Assembly: GCA_002238525.1 (NCBI GenBank)
Contig: MPMN01000002.1
Span: forward strand, 1-64,000
Source of the DNA: Flavobacteriaceae bacterium bin25
Lineage (GTDB): Bacteria > Bacteroidota > Bacteroidia > Flavobacteriales > Flavobacteriaceae
Length of the DNA: 64,000 nt
Reading direction: 5' to 3'
Shown piece after piece: positions 46,875 through 57,000 of this stretch. The notes under the pieces were generated by a model. That model did no database searches, had not been told where the DNA came from, and saw only the letters and a list, made by a program, of their open reading frames with translations. Position 1 is the stretch's first letter; every line of letters starts with the position of its first letter. Made by a program: the position numbers and the translations under genes.

Positions 46875-47468
46875 AATCTATAAGTTATTTTTTGTGTGGT
46901 CTTACATCTCTATGAAAATATACCTAGAATTAATCATGGCATTTAATACAACTCTAGGATAGGATTTTCAATTATAAGTCAAAAGTAAATAAATTGGATG
47001 ACAATGGTGTTTTTTTGATTTTTTAATTACAATGTGCGTATCCATTTTGTTGATTGTGTCTGGTTATAGAGGATATTCAATTGTCAGTTGTAACCTTATT
47101 TTTTTAAAAGAGAGTTAATAGTGTTGTGATTACTTTGGTTTTAAGTTATGGTTGTTTATAGGGGTGGCGAGGGCCCTTCTTTTTTGGGATGGGGGTTCGT
47201 TCCCCTCTTTTCTGATAAAATATAAGTTGCATTTGCTCTACTCCTAAAGTTGCATTAGAGACTTGAATCTGCAATATAGTATTCAATATAGATTACTACT
47301 ATTCAATAGATTATACATCTTGTCTTTTTACTAAACTGTAATTATTAATGATCACAATCCATCTAACTTTCAGCCAAGCGTTATACGAAAGTACTTTATA
47401 TGGGACAAATAAATAAATCGTCTATTTAAATTTGAGGAGACGTTATGCTATCATAAATTGAATCTTGT
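46875..47468. other. Intergenic region upstream of mod-res
   Basis: About 600 AT-rich bases between divergent mod and the GNAT gene. It contains a GC-rich patch (about 47160-47215: ggggtggcgagggcccttct, then gggatgggggttcgttcccc) that is unlike the rest and has partial dyad symmetry. I saw no gene. Promoters of both genes must lie here. Confidence 0.4.
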
Positions 47469-48041
47469 ATGCCACCGAACAAAATAGAGGTACAAGTGTC
47501 CAGTTCAGAAAATGATTTGATTGGTATCAAAACACTCATATCAGAAAATCATTTATCCAATCTCTCCATAAGTGAACAAAATCAAGAAGGATTTGTTACC
47601 ATAAACTACTCTCTTGAAAATCTGAAAATACTCCACAAACTAATTCCAGCAATTATCGCTGTTGAAAATGGCCATGTGATCGGATATGCACTAGCAGCAA
47701 CAAAAAAATCGATCGGGATTAATCCTATGCTAGACGACTTAATACGATTTATTGACTCTATTGACTATAATTCAAACTGCCTTGCAGATGTCCCATATAT
47801 CATCGTCGGACAACTCTGTGTCGCAAAGACACACAGAAGACAAAAAGTAGCCCAAAAAATTTACCAAGTCTTTCGTGAGGTGTACGAAAAAAGATTTGTC
47901 TATTGTATCACTTCTATAGATCAATATAACCAAGGATCAATCAACGCCCACCTGTTATGTGGTTTCAAGGTGATCCGAACAACTACTTATAAGGAAAAAA
48001 ACTATAGTCTTGTACTCTGGGATTGGTCAATAAATAGATAA
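47469..48041 (+). CDS. GNAT family N-acetyltransferase
   Basis: A 190-residue acetyl-CoA-dependent acyltransferase. The core is visible: LIPAIIAVENGHVIGYALAA (beta-2/3), YIIVGQLCVAKTHRRQKVAQ (beta-4 and acetyl-CoA loop with the R..G/K..A-type turn) and SINAHLLCGFKVIRTTTY (the terminal GF motif). The substrate is unknown. It stands alone between mod and a convergent membrane protein gene. Confidence 0.8.
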   Translation: MPPNKIEVQVSSSENDLIGIKTLISENHLSNLSISEQNQEGFVTINYSLENLKILHKLIPAIIAVENGHVIGYALAATKKSIGINPMLDDLIRFIDSIDYNSNCLADVPYIIVGQLCVAKTHRRQKVAQKIYQVFREVYEKRFVYCITSIDQYNQGSINAHLLCGFKVIRTTTYKEKNYSLVLWDWSINR

Positions 48042-48067
48042 ACCGTCAATTCCATCATATTTATCCC

Positions 48068-48496
48068 TTATTTTACAGGACTTCCAATGAAAAAACATAT
48101 CAATCCCAGTCCGTAAAATAGAATGATTCGTTTATACACTCTATCCATTTTATGCTGTTGCAAATGCAATGAATATCCAACCGAAATGAAGAAAGTAGCT
48201 AAACTGTTTACCAATGGCTGTTCAAGTAAATAAAAGCGATACTGTCTAGATTCCACTATATTCCAAAATTCAAACTGACTCCAATAATCAAATTCTTTGG
48301 ATAAAAAATAGTAAAAGAAAAATAAAATTAACTGCAGAAAAGAAAAAACCAAACAATAGCGTATAAGGGTAAAATAAAATTTTGGTGGATGAACGTATTT
48401 CCTTAGATACCCTATTCCAAGGATAATGCAAAGTGCTAATGTCCCAAATAATAAATAATTGAAAATGGTGAAAGCATAGATAAAACTAGAATGCAT
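48068..48496 (-). CDS. Small membrane protein, function unknown
   Basis: 142 residues with three or four hydrophobic segments (YLLFGTLALCIILGIGYL, YCLVFSFLQLILFFFYYFL, SLATFFISVGYSLHL, IILFYGLGLICFFIGS). I recognise no family. It is convergent with the GNAT gene and divergent from uvrC. Confidence 0.55.
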   Translation of the reverse strand: MHSSFIYAFTIFNYLLFGTLALCIILGIGYLRKYVHPPKFYFTLIRYCLVFSFLQLILFFFYYFLSKEFDYWSQFEFWNIVESRQYRFYLLEQPLVNSLATFFISVGYSLHLQQHKMDRVYKRIILFYGLGLICFFIGSPVK

Positions 48497-48629
48497 ACCT
48501 TAATGATGTTTAAAGTGAATATACCGAAATTCAATATGTCAAACATCCACACTTAATTTGGTACTATAACTTTGACCTTGAAATTCAATCTTCTGATAAA
48601 CCAAAATAATAGTATTATTATTTCGTACG

Positions 48630-50435
48630 ATGACTGATCTTCAGTTACAAATAATTAGTCTGCCGCATCAATGTGGTGTATATCAATTCTACGATAAGCT
48701 AGATAAGGTAATCTATGTAGGTAAAGCAATCAATTTGAAGAAACGAGTCAATTCTTATTTCACCAAGACTCATGATAATAACAAAACCAGAATGATGGTC
48801 AGCCGGATTAGGCGTATCAGTACTATCGTAGTTGAAACAGAACTAGATGCACTATTACTAGAAAATAATCTAATAAAAAAATATCAGCCTCGCTACAATG
48901 TGATGCTCAAAGATGACAAAACCTATCCCTGGTTGTGTATCAAAAAAGAAAGATTTCCAAGAGTTTTTTATACCCGAAAAAAAATCAACGACGGTTCGGA
49001 ATACTACGGGCCTTATCCAAGTTTCAAAACCGTCCGAACCTTAATGGATCTAATCAATGAACTGTACCCCCTTAGAAATTGTAATTACAATTTAAGTGCT
49101 GAAAAAATTGAACAAAAGAATTACAAGGTTTGTTTGGAATATCACATCGGAAACTGTTATGGCCCTTGTGAATCGAAAATTGATGAGCAAATCTATAATG
49201 ACAACATTAAGGCCATCAGACAAATAATGAAGGGGAATTTTAGAGATTCCATCGAAAAATTTAAAGCCCAGATGAGCCAATATGCCGATTCATTAGATTT
49301 TGAGAAAGCTCAATTGATAAAAGAAAAAATTGAAAGTCTTGAAAACTATCAGGAACGCTCAATGATTGTTCATCCTACAATTCACAATTTAGATGTTTAT
49401 AGCATCTTATCAGATCCAGAATTTGCATATGTGAACTATCTGCAGGTCAATCATGGTGCTATAGTTCGAAGTCATACCATAGAAATCAAAAAAAAATTAG
49501 ATGAGGATGATGCAAAATTATTGGCGATGATGGTTATCGAATTACGTCAGCGCTTTGACAGTGATTCAACCAATATCATCGCTTCACATGCCTTCAAATT
49601 TGACGAAGAAACGAGGGTTAAGGTTCCCATAAAAGGAGACAAGAAAAAACTGATTGATTTATCACTGAGAAACGCAAAATACTTTCGAATTGAGCGATTC
49701 AAACAAATCAAAATTGTCAATCCCGAACGACATACCAATAGAATAATGCAGCAAATGAAAAAAGATCTGCGCTTAGAGATAGAGCCTCGGCATATCGAAT
49801 GCTTTGATAATTCTAACACTCAAGGCACCAATCCTGTATCTGCATGTGTAGTCTTTAGAGATGGAAAGCCCAGTAAAAATGAATATCGATTGTTTAACAT
49901 CAAAACCGTTTCAGGCCCAGACGATTTTGCATCTATGGAAGAGGTCATTTTTCGTCGCTATAAACGTCTCTTATCTGAAAACTCTTCTTTACCAGATTTA
50001 ATTATTGTTGATGGTGGTAAAGGTCAACTTTCAGCCTGTTTAAAAAGCTTAGAATCCCTTAATTTGAGGAGAAAGATTACCGCAATAGGAATTGCCAAAA
50101 GGTTGGAAGAGATTTTTTTTGAGGAAGATCCTTTGCCTCTCTATCTTGACAAAAAATCTGAAACCCTCAAAATCATTCAGCAAGCCCGCGATGAAGCCCA
50201 TCGTTTCGGATTGAACCACCATCGATCTAAGAGATCTAAAACAAGCTGGACTTCTAAATTAGACCTTGTTCCTGGAATAGGTATAAAAACCAAAACTCTC
50301 TTGCTGAGAGAATTTAAATCTTTGAAAAGACTAGAACAGGCTACTGAATCGGAATTACAAAATCTTTTGGGAAAACAAAGGGGCGCAAAAATCTTTATTG
50401 AACTCGGTAAAATTGGTTCATTATCCGAACCATGA
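48630..50435 (+). CDS. uvrC: Excinuclease ABC subunit C
   Basis: Dual-incision nuclease of nucleotide excision repair. The N-terminal GIY-YIG domain reads CGVYQFYDKLDKVIYVGKA (about 14-35). The cysteine-rich YHIGNCYGPCESKID follows, then the UVR domain (SLDFEKAQLIKEKIESL, about 210-235). The RNase-H-like second nuclease shows IECFDNSNTQGTNPVSACVV and DLIIVDGGKGQLSAC (catalytic Asp residues). The helix-hairpin-helix LDLVPGIGIKTKTLLL is near the end. Length 601 is standard. A candidate -7 box TAACTTTG lies at 48567-48574. Confidence 0.95.
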   Translation: MTDLQLQIISLPHQCGVYQFYDKLDKVIYVGKAINLKKRVNSYFTKTHDNNKTRMMVSRIRRISTIVVETELDALLLENNLIKKYQPRYNVMLKDDKTYPWLCIKKERFPRVFYTRKKINDGSEYYGPYPSFKTVRTLMDLINELYPLRNCNYNLSAEKIEQKNYKVCLEYHIGNCYGPCESKIDEQIYNDNIKAIRQIMKGNFRDSIEKFKAQMSQYADSLDFEKAQLIKEKIESLENYQERSMIVHPTIHNLDVYSILSDPEFAYVNYLQVNHGAIVRSHTIEIKKKLDEDDAKLLAMMVIELRQRFDSDSTNIIASHAFKFDEETRVKVPIKGDKKKLIDLSLRNAKYFRIERFKQIKIVNPERHTNRIMQQMKKDLRLEIEPRHIECFDNSNTQGTNPVSACVVFRDGKPSKNEYRLFNIKTVSGPDDFASMEEVIFRRYKRLLSENSSLPDLIIVDGGKGQLSACLKSLESLNLRRKITAIGIAKRLEEIFFEEDPLPLYLDKKSETLKIIQQARDEAHRFGLNHHRSKRSKTSWTSKLDLVPGIGIKTKTLLLREFKSLKRLEQATESELQNLLGKQRGAKIFIELGKIGSLSEP

Positions 50436-50456
50436 TCATAAAAATTCCTTATTTTA

Positions 50457-51890
50457 TTATAAATCAACACCAATTTTGTATAGATATCTGGTATCATCTA
50501 TAGTTTTAGGATCAATGATGTCCCTTCCATCAAAAATTTTTACTCCAAAAGTAGAACTACGAATAATTTTATTCCAATCATAATCTTTAAATTCATCCCA
50601 TTCAGTTACTATAGCAATTGCATTGGCTTCTTTAACTGCATTGTCAAAATTCGAATCGATTTTAAATAATTGAGTCTTCTTTTCAGTTTCAGAAAAACTA
50701 ATTTCTTTCCAGTAGGCACTTAAATCAGCCATCATTCTTTTCGGTGAGACCATAGGATCATAGACCGATATGCTAATTCCCAGTTCAAGAAGTCTGCTAG
50801 AAATTTTTATAGCTGGTGATTCACGCGAATCATTGGTATCTTTTTTGAATGCCCAACCCAGAATGGCTACTTTCTGATTATTATTTTTCAGCAACCCATC
50901 TTGATTTTCTTTTTGATTTTCCAGATGCTGAATTATTTTATCAGTGAATCGACTGGTTTGAAAATCATTTATTTTAATAACTCCCTCCCAATAATCAGCT
51001 ACTTTATCAAGGCCAAGAGTTTTACACATATAGACTATGTTCAAAATGTCTTTTTTGAAACAACTGCCACCAAATCCTACAGAACATTTTAGAAACAAAG
51101 GACCAATTCTTTGGTCCATACCTATGGCATTGGCTACTTGATGAATATTGGCTCCCGTTTTTTCGCATAGAGCACTCAATGCATTTATTGAAGATATTCT
51201 CTGGGCAAGCATGGCATTAGATGCCAATTTTGAGAGCTCTGCAGACCATACATTAGAGGTGATGATTTTTGCTCTTGGTATCCATCGTTCATAAATCTTA
51301 ATCAAGGTTTCTACTGCTTTTTGCCCGCTAGGTGTTGTGTCCCCACCGATGAGCACTCGATCTGAATAAAACAGATCTTCAATGGCTGTTCCTTCGGCGA
51401 GAAATTCAGGATTAGAGAGAACTTCAAAGTGAAGATTTTGGTTTTGAATTGACAGCACCTCTTTTATTCGCTCAGCTGTTCTTACTGGGAGAGTCGATTT
51501 TTCGATGACTATTTTATCTGTTCGGGCAACTTTCCCAATTCTTTTTGCACATTGTTCAACATAGGTTAAATCTGCAGCCATTCCCTTGCCCTTTCCTGAT
51601 GTTGCCGTTGGGGTATTAACAGCCATAAAGATTATTTCCGATTCGATTATAGCTTTGTCAATGTCATGACTGAAAAACAGGTTTTTCCCCCTAGCCTTGC
51701 TAACCACCTCTTTTAGTCCAGGTTCATAAATAGGTAATTGAGATAAATCTTTTGAGTTCCAGGCATTGATTTTACTTTTATCTATATCAACAACTGTAAC
51801 GTTTATTTCGGGACATTTCAGTGCAATAACTGCCATGGTTGGCCCGCCGACATAACCCGCTCCGATACAGCATATTTTTTTTAATGTCAT
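50457..51890 (-). CDS. ugd: UDP-glucose 6-dehydrogenase (eukaryote-type)
   Basis: Oxidises UDP-glucose to UDP-glucuronate with two NAD. The Rossmann start is KKICCIGAGYVGGPTMAVIA. Catalytic segments: EKSTLPVRTAERI, NPEFLAEGTAIEDLFYSDRV and GFGGSCFKKDILNIVYMCKT with the thiol Cys (about residue 275). Also present are YWEGVIKINDFQTSRF, the UDP-binding LGWAFKKDTNDSRESPAI, and a closing NAIAIVTEWDEFKDYDW. Length 477 and the loop sequences follow the animal/plant-like branch rather than the short 390-440-residue bacterial one. It is convergent with uvrC (22 bp gap). The product serves capsule or exopolysaccharide synthesis. Confidence 0.93.
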   Translation of the reverse strand: MTLKKICCIGAGYVGGPTMAVIALKCPEINVTVVDIDKSKINAWNSKDLSQLPIYEPGLKEVVSKARGKNLFFSHDIDKAIIESEIIFMAVNTPTATSGKGKGMAADLTYVEQCAKRIGKVARTDKIVIEKSTLPVRTAERIKEVLSIQNQNLHFEVLSNPEFLAEGTAIEDLFYSDRVLIGGDTTPSGQKAVETLIKIYERWIPRAKIITSNVWSAELSKLASNAMLAQRISSINALSALCEKTGANIHQVANAIGMDQRIGPLFLKCSVGFGGSCFKKDILNIVYMCKTLGLDKVADYWEGVIKINDFQTSRFTDKIIQHLENQKENQDGLLKNNNQKVAILGWAFKKDTNDSRESPAIKISSRLLELGISISVYDPMVSPKRMMADLSAYWKEISFSETEKKTQLFKIDSNFDNAVKEANAIAIVTEWDEFKDYDWNKIIRSSTFGVKIFDGRDIIDPKTIDDTRYLYKIGVDL

Positions 51891-52012
51891 TAATTTGATT
51901 TTAGATATAGTGAAATCCTACAGATATCTAAATGGAACTTTATGTTTAGTAAAGTCACAGCAGATTTTGCTATAAAATAGCACCGGTAAAAGACTGAATT
52001 GACAAACCACTT

Positions 52013-54085
52013 TTAATTATCCAATAAATGCTTAAAAAATCCAAACTCCGGATCGACTAAAATTCTTCTATCAAGACCTAAATTCATTTTTTCACAGGAT
52101 GTTTCGGATACCAGCATACAAGAAAAACATGCAGAAAGGTTAAACTTTTCGATACTTTGTCCGGTTTCTTCCCAACAAAGGGGATCTGAAGAACAATGTT
52201 CACTTCTTATCAAAGCTCTTTTAATGAGATTCTTAAGGTTAGATGGTTCACCTTGGGAAATTAATCCCCCCATACTTCCTTCAGATCCATCAGTAGTGTA
52301 AATCAACACACCATACATATCGTGTTTTTTTGAGATATAAAGTCTTTCTCTTAGACTTGCAGCTGGATAACCACACGAAAATTCAAATTCTTTCATCAGC
52401 AAATGAGCAAACGAATGAATTAAATAAAATGCTGATGGATTATCACAAATCTCTTGTTTCAATTCCCTATAACTAGCATCTTCTGAGGGTTTAACTAAAA
52501 AATCTTTAATCCTATTATTGAGTTCCTTTTTGTGCTTCTTTTGCCAAGAATCTATTTTATTTTTAGACAACTCTAAAAATAAACCTTCACCGACTGATTC
52601 AATAGCAGGTAAAACTTGAATCTGTTCTAATTTAGATGAAAAAATATTTTGCGATTTGGAATTTTCAGGATTGATTCTTCTAAATCCTAATTGCACCGTA
52701 GTAAGTTTCAATTTTTCGATTATTGTAATCCTCTTAAAATGCTCTAATCCAATATGAATGCTTTTGAGTTTTAATCCTTCATCTGCATATTCTTTTTTGG
52801 AAAAATACTTGTATTCTGCAAATCTATATTCTCTTTCTCCAATATTTCTTTCTTTTTTGTTTTCTATATTGTTCTTTATTTTTTCTAATTCTCGTAAAAT
52901 CTTGGCTTCTTGAATCTTGATACTTTCCTCACAAAAAATAGACTCTCCCTTTAACTGCTCTATTGCTCTTAATTTTTTTAACTCATCCTCATATTTTAAA
53001 TCATTTTCTCGGAGACTAGTATCCGCATCTACTGGAATATAAATACTTGAAAATATGTCGGCAAAATACAAATACCTTGCTGACACTGGTACTACTCGCA
53101 TGAATTTCGAGCAAAAACGCCCTTTTTTAAAGACAGAAAAATTTTTATTGTCTAATTGTACCTCCCAAGGTTTATTTCCAGTACATTTAAAAGCCCTTTC
53201 TCCTAAACCTTCTAAATTCGTTTTTTTATCACAAGACTTGCACTTAATAATAATATTACCTATTGTTTCCGATTGGGTTTTGTTCTCTATCCATTGTAAA
53301 TCCGGATTTTTACAACAATCCTCTAAATCATATAAATCAATAGATGCATCATCATTATGTTCATAATTGCCATTTTTGAAATTTAAGTATTTAGACCAAG
53401 GGATATCATTTAAATGTCCTTCTGGACAAGCAATCACAAGATAAGTTTGAGATAATTTTTTATATGCGTCTATTTTTATTTGATTTCCATCTTCATCATA
53501 ATCAGTTATTTTATAAGAGTTTTTATTTTTAGCATCTCTAGGTGGAGCAAAATGTTTATGTTTAAGAGGGACTACTTTCTTGCATTCTTCCTCCCAAAGT
53601 TCAAACCAAACAGATAGCTCTTTTAAATCTCCCCTATGATTTTTGAACCATTTAGGAAAATGAGTTGCACTAACCATATAATCAGAAGCTGGAATATATC
53701 TTTCGCTATTTTTTTTTAAAAGTTTGTTAATCGGATTATCTTTCCAATTTGGAGAAAATCTATCATTAAGTGGCATATCAGGTATAGAAATCAAACATTT
53801 TAAGTTGACATAATCATATTGTTCTTTTAAGAACTCAATGAATCGATAATCTTCAATGTTTTGAACGCCAATTTTCTCTAATGCATTGGAGATATCTTTT
53901 TGATCGGTTATTTCTCTTATTTTATAAAATGATTTCTTTACAAACCCCCATTTGGTGACATCAGATATTAATACGTGTGTCCCAAAAAGAGTCGTTGCAA
54001 TAGCCCCAGGACCAGATACAGAAGAAAGTAATTTATGTTTGCTTTTAGATACATTATATTGTCTCTCATTTGAAATTGTTGGCAT
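52013..54085 (-). CDS. drmB: DrmB-like DUF1998 protein of a DISARM-type system
   Basis: A 690-residue protein. The N-terminus SGPGAIATTLFGTHVLISD resembles the start of DrmB proteins. The C-terminal DUF1998 domain (about 545-680) has YLIHSFAHLLMKEFEFSCGY, PAASLRERLYISKKHDMYGV, TTDGSEGSMGGLI and cysteine pairs CSSDPLC and CFSCML that could bind zinc. Further Cys sets (CPEGH; CKSCDKK with a later KC) lie in the middle. In DISARM, DrmB works with the DrmA helicase as the core that restricts phage DNA. It starts 3 bp after drmA ends. No drmC (phospholipase D type) follows it, as the next gene is ugd on the same strand, a housekeeping gene. Confidence 0.8.
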   Translation of the reverse strand: MPTISNERQYNVSKSKHKLLSSVSGPGAIATTLFGTHVLISDVTKWGFVKKSFYKIREITDQKDISNALEKIGVQNIEDYRFIEFLKEQYDYVNLKCLISIPDMPLNDRFSPNWKDNPINKLLKKNSERYIPASDYMVSATHFPKWFKNHRGDLKELSVWFELWEEECKKVVPLKHKHFAPPRDAKNKNSYKITDYDEDGNQIKIDAYKKLSQTYLVIACPEGHLNDIPWSKYLNFKNGNYEHNDDASIDLYDLEDCCKNPDLQWIENKTQSETIGNIIIKCKSCDKKTNLEGLGERAFKCTGNKPWEVQLDNKNFSVFKKGRFCSKFMRVVPVSARYLYFADIFSSIYIPVDADTSLRENDLKYEDELKKLRAIEQLKGESIFCEESIKIQEAKILRELEKIKNNIENKKERNIGEREYRFAEYKYFSKKEYADEGLKLKSIHIGLEHFKRITIIEKLKLTTVQLGFRRINPENSKSQNIFSSKLEQIQVLPAIESVGEGLFLELSKNKIDSWQKKHKKELNNRIKDFLVKPSEDASYRELKQEICDNPSAFYLIHSFAHLLMKEFEFSCGYPAASLRERLYISKKHDMYGVLIYTTDGSEGSMGGLISQGEPSNLKNLIKRALIRSEHCSSDPLCWEETGQSIEKFNLSACFSCMLVSETSCEKMNLGLDRRILVDPEFGFFKHLLDN

Positions 54086-54088
54086 TTT

Positions 54089-57000
54089 TTAAAATTTACT
54101 GATTTTTATAGATGTTTCTGGCTCAATCACTCGCAAGGAATATGGGATTTTCCATTTATTACTATGTACATTTTCCTTGTATTCATCTATTCCCACAAAT
54201 AATTGTTCTTGTTTTTGTTTAGATATATCAGATTTATTGTTAAACACTAATTCTATTCCATCTTTTAAGGATTCATTGGCCAATCTATTCCAATCTATAA
54301 GAGATTCTTTCCACCATTTTTTCATGCTTTCTATATTAGATTGATAGAGAATTGTGCTCAATGATGATTCTTTCTTTTCAATCCTCTTATTGAAATACAA
54401 TGCCATTTCCTCAACGATTTCATCTATTTTATCTTCTATATTTTCTCCATGAAATTCACATGGTGATTTCCTATCTATGAATCCTTTGGAATTTATTTTT
54501 CTTAGACCGGCTATTTTATCATGACGAATTAATGTCACCAAGTACAATCCCATGAATTTGTCTATGGCATTATTAGTAAATGGAGTGATTGAAATAGGTT
54601 CAATATAAGTATACATTTTTTGATGGAATTCGATGAATCGTTCATAATGTGAAACATCTCTTGACCTATATGGATTATGGATTGTGACAACTAACCCCGG
54701 ATGTTTCCTAGCGACTCGACTCGTGGACTGAATATATTCCGCGAAATTCTTGGGCATTGAATTGATCAACATGGTATTCAATCTTGGAACATCAACTCCG
54801 ACTGAAATCATATTTGTTGCAGCAAGAAATTCAGGCACACTATCGGTTTTATTTTTCTTTAATCTATCAGAGATTTTCCAGTCATTTGAAATCGATTTAA
54901 GGGTTGTTTTAACCTCTTGTCCAGATATTCTTCCAGTCAGTTCTTTATTGGTGATTTCACTATAAGCATACATTCGTTGCATCAATTTGCGTGGTCTAAT
55001 TACTCTGTTAAATACTTTTCTTACTTCTCTAATTAAATAGCTGTCAAGCTGAGACTGAGTTTTAGCCACTTCATTTAGACTGCTGAAATAAGACACAAGA
55101 GTATGATAGTTATTCATCACTTGTTCAAGTTCTTTTGGGTATTGTTTGGGATCAATAGGACCAATTTCCTTTAACTCATTTAATTCAAACAATGCTCTAT
55201 GAGTTAAGATAATAGCAGTTAATCTCATTTGCATCCATGTAGCACTTCTCCCATTGGTCATGAGGCCTAAATACTTTCTTTTGGATATATAATTGCATTT
55301 TTTTTCTGTGCCAGAATGCTCATATTCTCGTTTATGATATGCAAAAAATGAATCATCACTCTCTATCCCAGATTTAGGAAATACATTGACATCTCTATCA
55401 AAAAGTGCTTCTATCTGAGATTCTGCGTTTCTTGCAGTTGCAGTAGATGAAATAATTTTTGGCCTTGTGCCATCTTTACGAGTAGATAATTGATCAATTG
55501 CTGCCTCAAACTGTGCTACTGCAGAGCCAAGAGGTCCAAGTAGAAGGTGTAACTCATCCTGGATGATTAAATCAGGGGGCAAATAACCCTTTTGGGGCTT
55601 TCCATTTTCCCAATTTCCAACTCCAAACAATCTTCTTGTGTCTTTGTTTCTGTCCTCATCCTTGTTGGAAACTTTATGTGCTAAAGAAGCGAACTTATCT
55701 ACAGTGCCAAACAATAGTGCTGGAGGATGCCGATAAATAATTTCATCAGAAAGAGATACTGGAAGTGAACCTTGATGTTTTTTTCTGTATTTCTTTCTTT
55801 TATTATGAGAAAACGCACATTTATTATTGGTGCATTTCAATAAAATTTTACCGTTTAAATAAATATCACTATTTATTATTTCACTGGCCTCCCCTTTGAG
55901 TTTTGAATGGCACCAAGGACATTCTAAAAAAGGAAGTTTATTGGAATTATTTTCATTTAATTTTTTGTATTCTTTCTTGAGGTTCTCTGTTTTATTGGGA
56001 ATTTGACTATCCCCAACCCATAAACCAATGGTAATAGGTTCTTTACCTAAATCATAAAGTTCCCACCTACGGCATAATTCCAAAGCCATTATTAGTAGAG
56101 TTGCTCTCTGAAATTGTTGTATTGTGAGCAATCGCAATGTATATCTCATGATGACTGCAGTGCCACCACCATTTGTGGGGGAGCATTTTCGTCGGTTGAT
56201 AATGGTTAAGGCAATAATCCCTAAATATGATTCTGTCTTACCTCCGCCTGTAGGGAACCACACTAAATCAACCAAATCATTTCTTTTAGTCCATGAACTA
56301 TCATCAGGAAGTTGAAATATACCATCTAAATTCAAGAGAATAAAAGCCAGTTGAAATGGTCGCCAAGAAGCAGATTGATTTGCAGCAAACAAATCATCTT
56401 TTTGAGATTTATAGAACTCAAAATCAAAATCTACAAATGCTTCATTGCTCATTATTTCCTCAACTTCACCTTTTTCAGATTTTACTCCATGCCATAATTG
56501 CATAAACATTACTGCATTCATTAATCTAAAACAATGGAGGTTTTGCCGATTTTCTTTAGAACATAGAAGAACCTCAATATTTTTTCTCATCCTTTGGTAG
56601 TCCTCGCTACATTTTTCCAATTCTTTTTCGGCTATATCTTTATGCTCATATGGTATTTTTCTGGTTTTAATCCAAGAACCATAGGCATCAACAAACTCCA
56701 ACAGTCCATTGATAATCTCCTGGTCAGTGGCTTCAGAAAAAACTGAAAGCCACTTGAATTGCAAAAATTTTGTTTCCTTGAAATAAGGTGCATCAATATA
56801 GATATTTGAATTTCCTTCTTTTAAAATAAGTTCTCCTTTTTTCCTGGTAATGAATTCCACATCTGGCGTGTCAAAATGAGGAATATATTCGGTCATTATC
56901 GCCTTTTTATTTCCTTCAATCTCATGGATAATACTACAGCCATGTCCAATTCCATAAACCTTTTGGTCTTTATAGAGCATTAAATTGATATTTTCTTCAT

